Assembly (NCBI RefSeq): GCF_900292035.1
Contig: NZ_OMPO01000004.1
Coordinates: 45,473-109,472, forward strand
Direction of reading: 5' to 3'
DNA: 64,000 nucleotides
Source of the DNA: Blastococcus sp. Marseille-P5729
GTDB lineage: Bacteria; Actinomycetota; Actinomycetes; Mycobacteriales; Antricoccaceae
Part shown: piece by piece, positions 8,766 to 17,500 of the stretch
Layout: each line of letters begins with the position of its first letter
How positions within the stretch are numbered: position 1 is the first letter of the stretch
Notes under the pieces: model-generated
What the model was told of the DNA's origin: nothing
The model's database searches: none
Seen by the model: the letters and a program-made list of their open reading frames with translations, nothing else
Position numbers and translations under genes: made by a program

Positions 8766-8951
8766 CCCGAGCGAACACCCGGAACCGGCGGTTGACGTCG
8801 TCGCTCCGGATATCGAGGTCCGGGCCTACCAGCGCCGGCGGCATCGCGGGGGAGTCCGACGCCACGGGCGAGGGGGCTGATGTCGTCTACTCTAGAGAGT
8901 CGGCGTACCGCCCGCGTTCTAGGTGCGCGTGAACCCACCCCAGGAGCTTTC
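8766..8951 (+). other. Intergenic region upstream of ffh, no feature resolved
   Basis: 186 bp between the DsbA-like gene and ffh. It presumably holds the ffh promoter: TTGACG occurs near 8793 and TACTCT near 8889, but neither has a well-spaced partner hexamer. No terminator hairpin or RNA gene was recognised. Confidence 0.4.
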
Positions 8952-10499
8952 GTGTTCGACACACTGTCCGACCGCCTTGAGAAGGTCTTCACCGGCCTGC
9001 GCAGCAAGGGCCGACTCACCGAGGCCGACATCAACGCCACCTCTCGCGAGATCCGCATCGCGCTGCTGGAGGCCGATGTCGCGCTCCCGGTCGTCAAGGC
9101 GTTCGTCTCGGCGATCAAGGAGCGCGCGCTCGGTGCCGAGGTCTCCAAGGCGCTCAACCCGGCGCAGCAGTTCATCAAGATCGTCAACGACGAGCTCATC
9201 GGGGTGCTGGGCGGGGAGACCCGGCGACTGCAGTTCGCCAAGAACCCGCCGACGGTCATCATGCTCGCCGGCCTGCAGGGCGCGGGCAAGACCACGCTGG
9301 CGGGCAAGCTGTCGAGGTGGCTGAAGGGTCAGGGCCACTCGCCGATGCTGGTCGCGGCCGACCTGCAGCGTCCGAACGCAGTCACCCAGCTGCAGGTGGT
9401 GGGCCGTCAGGCCGGGGTCGACGTGTACGCGCCCGAACCCGGCAACGGCGTCGGCGACCCGGTGCAGGTCGCCCGCGAGTCGATCGAGCAGGCCAAGCGC
9501 CAGATGCACGACATCGTCATCGTCGACACGGCCGGCCGTCTGGGCGTGGACGCCGAGATGATGCAGCAGGCGATCGACATCCGCGACGCCGTCCGGCCCG
9601 ACGAGGTGCTGTTCGTCATCGATGCGATGATCGGCCAGGACGCGATCACCACCGCCGAGGCCTTCCGCGACGGCGTGGGGTTCACCGGTGTCGTCCTGTC
9701 GAAGCTCGATGGCGACGCCCGTGGCGGCGCCGCGCTCTCGGTGCGCTTCGTGACCGGCCAGCCGATCATGTTCGCCTCGACCGGTGAGAAGCTCGAGGAC
9801 TTCGACGTCTTCCACCCCGAGCGGATGGCAAGCCGCATCCTCGGCATGGGCGACATGCTCACTCTGATCGAGCAGGCGCAGCAGACCTTCGACGAAGAAG
9901 AAGCCGAGCGGATGGCCGAGAAGGTCGCCTCCGGCAACAAGTTCACCCTCGACGACTTCCTCGAGCAGATGGTCGCGATCCGCCGGATGGGGCCGCTGCA
10001 GAACCTGCTGGGGATGCTTCCCGGCGCCGGCCAGATCAAGGACCAGCTGAACAACCTCGACGAGAAGGACCTGGACCGCACCGCTGCGATCATCCGCGGC
10101 ATGACGCCCGCCGAGCGCCAGGACCCCAAGATCATCAACGGCTCGCGTCGGCTGCGCATCGCCAACGGCTCCGGCGTGACCGTCTCGGAGGTCAACAACC
10201 TGGTCACCCGGTTCTTCGAGGCGCGCAAGATGATGACCCAGATGTCCGGCGCGATGGGGCTGGGTGGCGGCAGTGGCATCAGCCGCAAGTCACGCAACGC
10301 CAAGAACAAGAAGAGCGGCAAGAAGGGCAAGAAGGGCGGCTCGCGGCCCAACCGGCCCATGGGGATGCCGCCCGGTCTGGGCGGGATGCCGGGAATGCCC
10401 GGGGGCATGCCGGGGCTCCCGCCCGGCGTCGGGGGACCCGGCGGGCCGAAGATTCCCGGTCTGCCCGATCTCTCGAAGCTGAACCTGCCGAAGGAGTAA
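8952..10499 (+). CDS. ffh: Signal recognition particle protein Ffh
   Basis: GTPase and RNA-binding subunit of SRP, which recognises signal sequences of nascent membrane proteins. It has 515 residues: N domain (1-90), G domain with GLQGAGKTTLAGKL (107-120), DTAGRLGVDAEM and SKLDGDARGG, and the M domain from about 295. The tail is rich in Lys, then Gly/Pro/Met (residues about 450-515), as in many actinobacterial Ffh proteins. The start is GTG 8952, with GGAG at 8943-8946 and a 5-nt spacer. An in-frame ATG at 8880 lies in non-conserved sequence and is rejected. The amidohydrolase gene begins 6 nt after the stop. Confidence 0.97.
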   Translation: MFDTLSDRLEKVFTGLRSKGRLTEADINATSREIRIALLEADVALPVVKAFVSAIKERALGAEVSKALNPAQQFIKIVNDELIGVLGGETRRLQFAKNPPTVIMLAGLQGAGKTTLAGKLSRWLKGQGHSPMLVAADLQRPNAVTQLQVVGRQAGVDVYAPEPGNGVGDPVQVARESIEQAKRQMHDIVIVDTAGRLGVDAEMMQQAIDIRDAVRPDEVLFVIDAMIGQDAITTAEAFRDGVGFTGVVLSKLDGDARGGAALSVRFVTGQPIMFASTGEKLEDFDVFHPERMASRILGMGDMLTLIEQAQQTFDEEEAERMAEKVASGNKFTLDDFLEQMVAIRRMGPLQNLLGMLPGAGQIKDQLNNLDEKDLDRTAAIIRGMTPAERQDPKIINGSRRLRIANGSGVTVSEVNNLVTRFFEARKMMTQMSGAMGLGGGSGISRKSRNAKNKKSGKKGKKGGSRPNRPMGMPPGLGGMPGMPGGMPGLPPGVGGPGGPKIPGLPDLSKLNLPKE

Positions 10500-10505
10500 G
10501 GATCG

Positions 10506-11582
10506 ATGGGTGCGCTGCGCTTCACCGGCGTCGTCCTTCCGGGCGACGAGGAGCGTGACCTGTACGTCATCGACGGCCGGGTCAGCTACGAGGCCGTGGC
10601 CTCTGCCGAGACCGTGACACGCGGCGGCTACATCGTCCCGGGCCTCGTCGATGCGCACTGCCACCTGTGGAACAGCCCCGAGGGCTTCGTATCGGCCGAC
10701 GAGCATGATCGCCTCCGGCAGAACGCTCGGGACACCCGCGACGGGGGAGCCACGGTGATCCGCGACTGCGGGTCGCCGTACGAGATCGGCTGGATGAACC
10801 GGGAGGAGGACCTCCCCGAGGTCATCCGGGCAGGCAAGCACATCGCGCAGGACAAGCGCTACATCAGCGGCGTCTACACGCACACCGAACCGCAGGATCT
10901 CCCGGCGCAGATGGCGATCGAAGCGCAGCGCGGCGACGGCTGGGTGAAGATCGTCGGCGACTGGATCGATCGAGGCGAGGGCGATCTGGCCCCGCTGTGG
11001 GGCCTGGACGAGCTGCGCGCCGGCATGGAGGCCGCCCACGCTGCCGGAGCCCGGGTCACCGCGCACACCTTCAGCGAGCAGGCGCTGCCCGACCTGATCG
11101 CCTCCGGGATCGACTGCATCGAGCACGGCACCGGCATCACTGACGACGTCATCACCGCCATGCTCGAGCATGGAACCGCCTTGGTGCCGACCGTGGTGAA
11201 CATTCACAACTTTCCCGACATCGCCGCCGCTGCGACGAAGTATCCGGCGTACAAGCAGCACATGCTCGACCTGCACGAGCAGCACCCGCAGCGACTGCGC
11301 GCGGCGTACGAGGCCGGCGTGCCGATGTTCGCCGGTACCGACGCCGGCGGTGCGATCAAGCACGGGTCGATCTGCGAGGAGGTCATCGCTCTCGCCGGGA
11401 TCGGCCTGTCGCCGTACGACGCGCTCGGCGCGGCCTCGTGGGCGGCGCGCGAGTGGCTCGGCCGCCCCGGACTCGACCAAGGCGCTCCCGCCGACTTCGC
11501 CTGCTACGCGTCCAATCCACTCGACGACCTGAGCGTGCTGCGTACTCCTGAGCGAGTCGTCCTCCGCGGAGTCGTCTACTAG
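10506..11582 (+). CDS. Amidohydrolase-superfamily metal-dependent hydrolase
   Basis: 358-residue hydrolase of the amidohydrolase superfamily. The TIM-barrel metal site is visible as HCH at 51-53 (in GLVDAHCHL), a Lys in VKIVGDW that may be carbamylated, His in TAHTF, His in CIEHGTG and Asp in AGTDAGG. This set resembles the imidazolonepropionase/prolidase-like group; the substrate cannot be named. It starts 6 nt after the ffh stop, so it may be co-transcribed with ffh, although the functions are unrelated. Its TAG stop overlaps the TAG stop of the convergent lysG-like gene in a CTAG palindrome. Confidence 0.85.
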   Translation: MGALRFTGVVLPGDEERDLYVIDGRVSYEAVASAETVTRGGYIVPGLVDAHCHLWNSPEGFVSADEHDRLRQNARDTRDGGATVIRDCGSPYEIGWMNREEDLPEVIRAGKHIAQDKRYISGVYTHTEPQDLPAQMAIEAQRGDGWVKIVGDWIDRGEGDLAPLWGLDELRAGMEAAHAAGARVTAHTFSEQALPDLIASGIDCIEHGTGITDDVITAMLEHGTALVPTVVNIHNFPDIAAAATKYPAYKQHMLDLHEQHPQRLRAAYEAGVPMFAGTDAGGAIKHGSICEEVIALAGIGLSPYDALGAASWAAREWLGRPGLDQGAPADFACYASNPLDDLSVLRTPERVVLRGVVY

Positions 11583-12454
11583 CTCCGCAGTGCGGCTCTC
11601 GCCGCGTGCCGGACGGCGTCGCTGAGCAGGCCGAGGGCGGGAGAGTCGATCCGCCAACGCTGCCAGTAGAGCGGGACGTCGACATGAAGGCGCGCGCCGA
11701 GCCGCCGCAGGCTGCCGCGGGCGAGCGAGTCCCCGAGATCGGACTCCGGCAGCGCTCCCCAGCCAAGACCGGCGTGCACCGCCTTCGCGAAGCCCTCGGA
11801 CGACGGCATCACGTGGCATACGTCGGGCCTGCTCACGCCGTGTGCCGCGAGGATGTCGTGCTGCAGGTCGTCCTTGTCGTTGAACCGGACGACGGGAAGC
11901 GCTTGCCAGTCGATCCGGCGTCCGCTGGTGTGCATCTCCAGCAGTCCGGGAGTCGCGACCGGGACATAGCGCATCGCCCCGAGTGGCTCCACCGAGCAGC
12001 CCTGCACCGGTGCCCGATCGCTGGCCACCGCCGCGAGCGCGGTCGCATCACGCATCAGGGCCGTCGTGTGCTCCTGGTCCTCGACGTACAGCCGCAGCTG
12101 GATTCCGCGATGTGCCGCTACGCGGCTCAGCACCGTGGGAAACCACGTGGCCAGCGAGTCCGCGTTGACCGCGACCGGGAGGTCGACGACGGGGCTCTGC
12201 GAGCCCATCCCGGAGAAGGTCTCACGCTCGAGCAGCTCGATCTGTCGCGCCATCCGCAGCAGCCGCGCGCCGGGATCGGTTACCCGGCAAGGGTTCGAGC
12301 GGATGACGACCACGTGGCCAAGCTGCGACTCGAGCGCCTTGATGCGTTGGCTGATAGCGGACGGCGTGACGTGCAGCGCGGCCGCAGCCGCCTCGAAGGT
12401 CCCGGTGTCGACCACGGCGAGGAGCGCGGCAAGATGTTCACGATTCGGGCGCAT
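11579..12454 (-). CDS. lysG: LysR-family regulator of the ArgP/LysG type
   Basis: 291-residue LysR-type regulator. The winged helix-turn-helix is at residues 3-62 (AAAALHVTPSAISQRIKALE), followed by the effector-binding domain. It diverges from a LysE-type exporter, the arrangement known from Corynebacterium glutamicum, where LysG senses lysine, arginine or histidine and activates lysE. The start codon has no Shine-Dalgarno; instead TAGCAT lies 6 nt upstream, suggesting a leaderless mRNA. The effector is inferred from synteny, not from sequence. The 3' end shares CTAG with the amidohydrolase stop. Confidence 0.88.
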   Translation of the reverse strand: MRPNREHLAALLAVVDTGTFEAAAAALHVTPSAISQRIKALESQLGHVVVIRSNPCRVTDPGARLLRMARQIELLERETFSGMGSQSPVVDLPVAVNADSLATWFPTVLSRVAAHRGIQLRLYVEDQEHTTALMRDATALAAVASDRAPVQGCSVEPLGAMRYVPVATPGLLEMHTSGRRIDWQALPVVRFNDKDDLQHDILAAHGVSRPDVCHVMPSSEGFAKAVHAGLGWGALPESDLGDSLARGSLRRLGARLHVDVPLYWQRWRIDSPALGLLSDAVRHAARAALRS

Positions 12455-12506
12455 GAAGCAATGCTAATCAAGGTGCAGAAACATTCGCTGGTCTAATGCA
12501 GGCGAG
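12455..12506. promoter_or_regulatory. Divergent lysG/lysE promoter region
   Basis: The 52 bp between the divergent start codons hold two facing -10-like hexamers: TAGCAT on the minus strand (12461-12466), 6 nt before the lysG ATG, and TCTAAT on the plus strand (12492-12497), 9 nt before the lysE ATG. Both transcripts would start at or within a few bases of the start codon. The CTAAT core recurs about 30 bp apart (three helical turns), a possible regulator contact. Regulator binding here is inferred from the family. Confidence 0.55.
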
Positions 12507-13121
12507 ATGCCTAGCGTCAGGGGCGTGACCTACCTGCTGACCGGACTGCTCACCGGGCTGTCGCTCATCATCGCGGTCGGCGCACAGAACGCCTACGTGC
12601 TGCGCCAGGGCCTGCTACGCAACCATGTGGGGGTCGCGGTGCTGATCTGCGCCGCTGCGGACATCGCCCTGATCGCAGCCGGCGTGGCGGGACTCGGTGC
12701 GATCGTCGAGCGGGTTCCCGACCTGCTCACCGTGCTGACCTGGGCGGGAGCGGCGTACCTGCTGTTCCTGGCGTTCTCGGCATTTCGCCGTGCCGCGGGC
12801 AAGGAGCAGCTGGACCCGTCGTCCGTGCCGGCTAGCACGCTGAAGACGGTGGCGCTGACCACGCTCGCGCTGACCTTCCTCAACCCGCACGTTTACCTCG
12901 ACACCGTGCTGATGCTCGGCTCGCTGGCGAACGCGCACGACGGAACGCGGTGGTACTTCGGCGCGGGCGCGATGATCGCCAGCGTCGTGTGGTTCTGCGC
13001 TCTGGGATTCGGGGCGAAGGTGCTCGCGCGGTACGTGCGCAAGCCGTCGACCTGGCGGGTGGTCGACACCGTGGTCGGCGTCGTGATGGTCCTCGTCGCC
13101 GTGCGGCTGCTCACCATGTAG
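12507..13121 (+). CDS. lysE: LysE-family basic amino-acid exporter
   Basis: 204-residue membrane exporter with six predicted helices. It carries the LysE hallmarks: an early GAQNAYVLRQG segment and LTFLNPHVYLDT in the middle of the protein. It resembles C. glutamicum LysE, which exports L-lysine and L-arginine when they accumulate. ATG 12507 is chosen because it lies 9 nt after a TCTAAT -10-like hexamer, consistent with an almost leaderless mRNA. GTG 12525 (preceded by CAGGGG at short spacing) is an alternative that would begin directly at the first helix. Control by the divergent lysG product is likely. Confidence 0.9.
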   Translation: MPSVRGVTYLLTGLLTGLSLIIAVGAQNAYVLRQGLLRNHVGVAVLICAAADIALIAAGVAGLGAIVERVPDLLTVLTWAGAAYLLFLAFSAFRRAAGKEQLDPSSVPASTLKTVALTTLALTFLNPHVYLDTVLMLGSLANAHDGTRWYFGAGAMIASVVWFCALGFGAKVLARYVRKPSTWRVVDTVVGVVMVLVAVRLLTM

Positions 13122-13162
13122 TGGGCGAGGCGATGTGAGCGGGATCGCCTCTGGGTAGGCAC

Positions 13163-13168
13163 TACGAT
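13163..13168 (+). promoter_or_regulatory. -10 hexamer for leaderless proS
   Basis: TACGAT ends 7 nt before the proS ATG at 13176. No Shine-Dalgarno is present in between, so the start codon probably coincides with the transcription start. Confidence 0.5.
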
Positions 13169-13175
13169 CGTCCGC

Positions 13176-14585
13176 ATGGCCAAGAGCGTTCTCACCCCGC
13201 AGTCCGACGACTTCCCTCGTTGGTATCAAGATGTCATCGCCAAGGCAGAGATGGCCGACAACGCACCGGTTCGCGGCACGATGGTGATCCGCCCGTACGG
13301 ATACTCCATCTGGGAGCGCATGCAGCGCGAGATGGACGACCGCATCAAGGCCGCCGGCGCGAAGAACGCCTACTTCCCGCTGTTCATCCCCGAGTCCTAT
13401 CTGACCCGTGAGGCCGAGCACGTCGAGGGCTTCAGCCCCGAGCTCGCCGTCGTCACCCATGCCGGTGGCAAGCAGCTCGAGGAGCCCGTCGTCGTCCGGC
13501 CGACCTCCGAGACGGTCATCGGCGAGTTCATGGCCAAGTGGATCAACTCCTATCGCGATCTGCCGCTGCTGCTGAACCAGTGGGCGAACGTGGTCCGGTG
13601 GGAGCTGCGTCCGCGGGTGTTCCTGCGCACCAGCGAGTTCCTGTGGCAGGAGGGGCACACCGCGCACGCCACCCGCGAGGACGCCGCGGCGTACGCCGCT
13701 CGAATCCACCGCGAGGTCTACGAGGACTTCATGGTCAAGGTGCTGGCGATGCCGGTGATCCGGGGCCGCAAGACCAACGCCGAGCGGTTCGCCGGCGCCA
13801 TCAACACGCTCGCACTCGAGGCGATGATGCGCGACGGCAAGGCGCTGCAGATGGGCACCTCGCACGAGCTGGGCCAGAACTTCGCCAATGCCTTCGGCAT
13901 CAAGTACCTGTCGGCGGACGGCAAGCAAGAGACCTGCTGGACGGCGTCCTGGGGCACCTCGACCCGCATGATCGGAGGCCTGATCATGACGCACGGTGAC
14001 GACAACGGCCTGCGGATCCCGCCGCACCTCGCCCCGGTCCAGGCGCTCGTCATGGTGGTCAAGGACGGCGAGGGGGTCTCGGAGGCCGCGCACTCGATCG
14101 TCTCCGAGCTCACCAGGTCCGGCGTCCGCGCCGAGCTCGACGACCGCACTGACACGCCGTTCGGTCGCCGCGCAGTGGACGCCGAGCTCAAGGGCATCCC
14201 GCTGCGCATAGAGGTCGGCCCACGCGACGTCGCAGAGAGCAAGGTCACCGTCGCGCGACGGATCGTCGGCGGCAAGGAGCCGGTGGGGCTGGACGCCGTG
14301 GCGGGCTACTGCCTGAGCGCACTCGATGCCGATCAGCAGGCGCTGTACGACGAGGCCGTCGCGCGACGTGACGAGAAGACCTCGGACGTCAAGACCATCG
14401 ACGAGGCGCGGGAGGCTGCGCAGACCGGGTTCGCGCGCATCCCGTGGGCCACGCTCGGGGTCGAGGGGGAGAAGAAGCTCGCCGAGTCGGCGATCACGGT
14501 CCGTTGCCTCGTGCGCCCGGACGGCGAGATCCCCGAGTCCGACGACGAGGACGGCGCCATCGCGGTCGTCTCCCGCGCCTACTGA
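13176..14585 (+). CDS. proS: Prolyl-tRNA synthetase, archaeal/eukaryal type (ProS type 3)
   Basis: Charges tRNA-Pro with proline. At 469 residues it lacks the large editing insertion of the roughly 570-residue bacterial type. Its motifs (GTMVIRPYGYSIWERMQ, VVRPTSETVIGEFMAKWI, FLRTSEFLWQEGHTAHAT, LQMGTSHELGQNFA, and SWGTSTRMIGGLIMTHGDD) are those of the archaeal/eukaryal ProRS class, as is the C-terminal extension ending in Tyr (VSRAY). It is monocistronic, with a leaderless-type promoter. Many actinobacteria carry the longer bacterial proS just upstream of the DUF4439-rimP-nusA block; that position (46578-49049 here) lacks it, so the short enzyme may have replaced it. Confidence 0.95.
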   Translation: MAKSVLTPQSDDFPRWYQDVIAKAEMADNAPVRGTMVIRPYGYSIWERMQREMDDRIKAAGAKNAYFPLFIPESYLTREAEHVEGFSPELAVVTHAGGKQLEEPVVVRPTSETVIGEFMAKWINSYRDLPLLLNQWANVVRWELRPRVFLRTSEFLWQEGHTAHATREDAAAYAARIHREVYEDFMVKVLAMPVIRGRKTNAERFAGAINTLALEAMMRDGKALQMGTSHELGQNFANAFGIKYLSADGKQETCWTASWGTSTRMIGGLIMTHGDDNGLRIPPHLAPVQALVMVVKDGEGVSEAAHSIVSELTRSGVRAELDDRTDTPFGRRAVDAELKGIPLRIEVGPRDVAESKVTVARRIVGGKEPVGLDAVAGYCLSALDADQQALYDEAVARRDEKTSDVKTIDEAREAAQTGFARIPWATLGVEGEKKLAESAITVRCLVRPDGEIPESDDEDGAIAVVSRAY

Positions 14586-14610
14586 GCAGGAGTCGAGGGC
14601 GTTCCTGGGC

Positions 14611-15201
14611 CTAGCTCAGCTGGAGCGTGGTGACGCACGTCGGGTCGTCGGCGCCGGTGGCGAACGGCGCCTCGACCGACTTGCCGTCGTACGACACGCT
14701 GATCGTGCCCGCGATGTCGCGCGGCAGCCAGAACCCGACGAAGCCGTTCTGGTAGGTGGTGACCGTCTCGTCGACGAGCACCTCGCCGTCGTCGGCGGTG
14801 ATCGTGACGTCCAGCTGCTGGTCGACCAGCTCGCCCTGGCAGGAGGCCAGGTTGTGGTAGTAACATTCGTGGGTCTTGTCGACATACGGCGCCATCGAGA
14901 GGTAGAACTCGTCCTCGATCGGCAGGCTCACCGTCTCCGCGGTCTCGCCGTCGGTCAGCTCGACGACGTCGTAGCGCACTGAGCCGACGAGCTGCGTCAT
15001 GAGATCCTCGTCGGTCTTGTCGAGCTCGGTGATGATCTCCTTGGTGCTCTTGCCCTCGAGATCATGCACCTCGATGAAATCCGCGGCCGCACTGCTGGCG
15101 GCGGGCGGCGTGTCGGTGTCGGCGTCCGAGTTGCAGCCCGAGAGCAGCAGGGCGGTGCCGCCGATCACGGCGGCGAGGGCGCGGGTGACTCGATGTGGCA
15201 C
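14611..15201 (-). CDS. CueP-family metal-binding lipoprotein
   Basis: 196-residue exported protein with an N-terminal signal and lipobox LLLSGC (Cys23). The mature part resembles CueP, the periplasmic copper-binding protein of Salmonella. It has conserved Cys residues at 113, 121 and 189 (HECYYHNLASC and PTCVTTL) and the family stretches VRYDVVELTDG and FYLSMAPYVDKTH. Start GTG 15201 is chosen because GGAGG precedes it by 5 nt and it opens directly into the signal peptide. It is transcribed leftward, 51 nt after the HAD gene. Role in copper binding or delivery is inferred from the family; no copper pump or sensor lies nearby. Confidence 0.8.
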   Translation of the reverse strand: MPHRVTRALAAVIGGTALLLSGCNSDADTDTPPAASSAAADFIEVHDLEGKSTKEIITELDKTDEDLMTQLVGSVRYDVVELTDGETAETVSLPIEDEFYLSMAPYVDKTHECYYHNLASCQGELVDQQLDVTITADDGEVLVDETVTTYQNGFVGFWLPRDIAGTISVSYDGKSVEAPFATGADDPTCVTTLQLS

Positions 15202-15252
15202 GGTTGCCTCCAGCTGACTGCGGTGTCCTTCCATTGTGGTCCCGGCAGGCAC

Positions 15253-15909
15253 TCAGCGCAGTGTGATCCCGAGGACTGCCTCCAGCTCGCCGAGCGCGAC
15301 GTCCGGGTCGCCGACCTTGATCGTCTGCATCCCCATCGCCTTGGCGGGCTTGAGGTTGATGCCGAGGTCGTCGAGATACACGCACTCGTCGGGCTGCACG
15401 CCGAGCAGCTCGCACGCAGTCTCGTAGAACTTCGGCTCCGGCTTGCGATAGCCGACCTTGCTGGACTCCACGACCGCGTCGAAGCGCGCCATGATCGGCT
15501 TGACGTCCTCGCGCTCGTTCGCGGTCGGGTCCAGACCGTCCTGCTTCTTCATGACGTTGTTCGTCAGGCAGGCGATCTTGTATCCGGCCGCCTTGACCGC
15601 ATCGAGCGCGGCGACCATCTGCGGACGCACCTCGCCGGCGAGCAGCGCCAGGATGTCCGCGCCGCGGATCTCGTGTCCGAGCTTCTTCGACTCGGCGGCG
15701 AAGGCCTCGTCGAACTCCTCGTGGCTGAGCTCGGAGCGCTCCAGACGCGCCCACGCGTTGGCATCCGGGTCGTGCGTGTTCACCGTCCGCACGAAGTCCG
15801 CGGGCAGGCCGCGCTCCGACTCGTACCGGTTGAAGGCCTCGAATGGGCTGGAGAGGATGACGCCGCCGAAGTCCCACAGCACGGCCTTGATCTGGTTCGC
15901 CTCAGTCAT
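15253..15909 (-). CDS. HAD-superfamily hydrolase with DFGG motif
   Basis: 218-residue HAD hydrolase of subfamily IA, related to the N-terminal domains of soluble epoxide hydrolase and ACAD10. Motif I is WDFGGV: the nucleophile Asp13 is present, but the second Asp of the usual DxD is Gly. Motif II is LTNN, motif III is Lys in YRKPEPKFY and motif IV is YLDDLG. The N-terminal phrase VILSSPFEAFNRYE is typical of this group. Loss of the second Asp often weakens phosphatase activity, so the reaction is uncertain. The start is preceded not by a Shine-Dalgarno but by TACGCT 7 nt upstream. Confidence 0.85.
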   Translation of the reverse strand: MTEANQIKAVLWDFGGVILSSPFEAFNRYESERGLPADFVRTVNTHDPDANAWARLERSELSHEEFDEAFAAESKKLGHEIRGADILALLAGEVRPQMVAALDAVKAAGYKIACLTNNVMKKQDGLDPTANEREDVKPIMARFDAVVESSKVGYRKPEPKFYETACELLGVQPDECVYLDDLGINLKPAKAMGMQTIKVGDPDVALGELEAVLGITLR

Positions 15910-15916
15910 GCCAGCG

Positions 15917-15922
15917 AGCGTA
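15917..15922 (-). promoter_or_regulatory. -10 hexamer for leaderless HAD gene
   Basis: On the minus strand TACGCT ends 7 nt before the ATG at 15909, with no ribosome site between. This fits a leaderless transcript that may continue into the CueP-like gene. Confidence 0.45.
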
Positions 15923-15952
15923 GCGACGTACGCATCCGGTGTGGACTTGGGT

Positions 15953-17428
15953 CTACCGGTCGGTGACGCGTCCGAGGCAGAGGTACTTCATCTCCAGGTA
16001 CTCCTCGATGCCGTGCCGGGATCCTTCGCGCCCGAACCCGGACTGCTTGACTCCGCCGAAGGGCCCGACCTCGTTGGAGACGATGCCGGTGTTGATGCCG
16101 ACGATGCCGTACTCCAGCCGCTCGCTGATCCGCCAGTACCGGTTGAGGTCGTTCGTGTAGACATACGACGCCAGACCGAACTCGCTGTCGTTGGCGAGCT
16201 CGACGACCTCGTCATCGGTGTCGAAGACGAACACCGGGGCCACCGGCCCGAAGGTCTCCTCGTGGGCTATCTGCATCTCGTGCGTGGCCCCCGTGATCAC
16301 GATCGGCTCGACGACCTGCTTGCCCTTGGGAGGTAGCGATCCGGCGACCACCTTCGCGCCCTTGGCCTCGGCGTCGTCGACGTGCTCGCGGACCTTGTCC
16401 ACGGCGTCCTGGCTGATCATCGGGCCGATGACGACGTCCTTGCCGAACCCGTCGCCGGCCTTCATCCGGCGCACCTTGCCGGCTAGCTTCTCGACGAAGG
16501 CGTCGTGGACGTCGCGGTGCACATAGATCCGGTTCGCGCACACGCAGGTCTGCCCGGCGTTGCGGTACTTCGACGCGATCGCGCCGTCGACCGCGGCATC
16601 GAGGTCTGCGTCGTCGAAGACGATGAACGGGGCGTGCCCACCGAGCTCCAGGGCAAGGCGCTTGACCGTCTGACCGCACTGCTCCATGAGGATCCGGCCG
16701 ACAGCCGTGGAGCCGGTGAACGACAGGTGGCGCACCACCTGCGACTCACACATGACCTTGCCGACCTCGCTGGAGCTGCTGCTGGTGACCACGTTGAACA
16801 CGCCCGCCGGGATACCCGCGCGTGCGCCGAGCTCGGCCAGGGCGAGCGCGCACAGCGGCGTCTCGCCGGCCGGCTTCAGCACGACCGTGTTGCCCGCTGC
16901 CAGCGCGGGGGCCGCCTTGCGGGTGCCCATCGCGATCGGGACGTTCCACGGCGTGATCGCCGCGCACACGCCGACCGGCTGCTTGAGCACCACGATCCGC
17001 TGATCGCGCCCGACCGGAGCCGGGACGTCGCCGCACACCCGCTTCGCCTCCTCGGCGAACCACTCGATGAACGACGCGCCGTACGCCACCTCGCCCTTGG
17101 CCTCGGCCAGCGGCTTGCCCTGCTCATAGGTCATCAGGGCACCGAGATCGTCCTGGTTCTCCATGATCAGGTCGTACCAGCGCCGCATGATCCCGGCGCG
17201 CTCCTTGCCGGTCATCGCGCTCCACGCGGGCAATGCCTTCTCCGCCGCACCGATCGCCTTCTCGACCTGCTCGGGGGAGAGATCGGCAACCTCCGCGAGC
17301 ACCTTGCCGTTCGACGGGTTGCGCACCTCGAAGGCCTTCTTGCCGGTTCCGTGCACCCACTTGCCGCCGACGTACGCCTCACTCTTGATGAGGGACCTGT
17401 CCTTCACGCGCTTCATCAGCTCAGCCAT
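15953..17428 (-). CDS. NAD(P)-dependent aldehyde dehydrogenase, succinate-semialdehyde type
   Basis: 491-residue aldehyde dehydrogenase resembling GabD-type succinate-semialdehyde dehydrogenases. Catalytic Glu261 lies in LELGGHAPFIVF and nucleophile Cys295 in GQTCVCANR; the spacing of 34 residues matches GabD. The cofactor-binding stretch ITPWNVPIAMGTRKAAPALAAG is also present. It oxidises an aldehyde to the acid; the substrate is inferred. The ATG at 17428 precedes AELMKRVKDRSL; an in-frame ATG at 17416 is possible. It diverges from an MFS transporter. No GABA aminotransferase is adjacent. Confidence 0.88.
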   Translation of the reverse strand: MAELMKRVKDRSLIKSEAYVGGKWVHGTGKKAFEVRNPSNGKVLAEVADLSPEQVEKAIGAAEKALPAWSAMTGKERAGIMRRWYDLIMENQDDLGALMTYEQGKPLAEAKGEVAYGASFIEWFAEEAKRVCGDVPAPVGRDQRIVVLKQPVGVCAAITPWNVPIAMGTRKAAPALAAGNTVVLKPAGETPLCALALAELGARAGIPAGVFNVVTSSSSSEVGKVMCESQVVRHLSFTGSTAVGRILMEQCGQTVKRLALELGGHAPFIVFDDADLDAAVDGAIASKYRNAGQTCVCANRIYVHRDVHDAFVEKLAGKVRRMKAGDGFGKDVVIGPMISQDAVDKVREHVDDAEAKGAKVVAGSLPPKGKQVVEPIVITGATHEMQIAHEETFGPVAPVFVFDTDDEVVELANDSEFGLASYVYTNDLNRYWRISERLEYGIVGINTGIVSNEVGPFGGVKQSGFGREGSRHGIEEYLEMKYLCLGRVTDR

Positions 17429-17500
17429 GGACCCACGATGCCACGTTCGCCGCCGCAAGGGGAGTCGCTCGCGCTGCGCCTCTCGCCGGTCTACGGTCGG

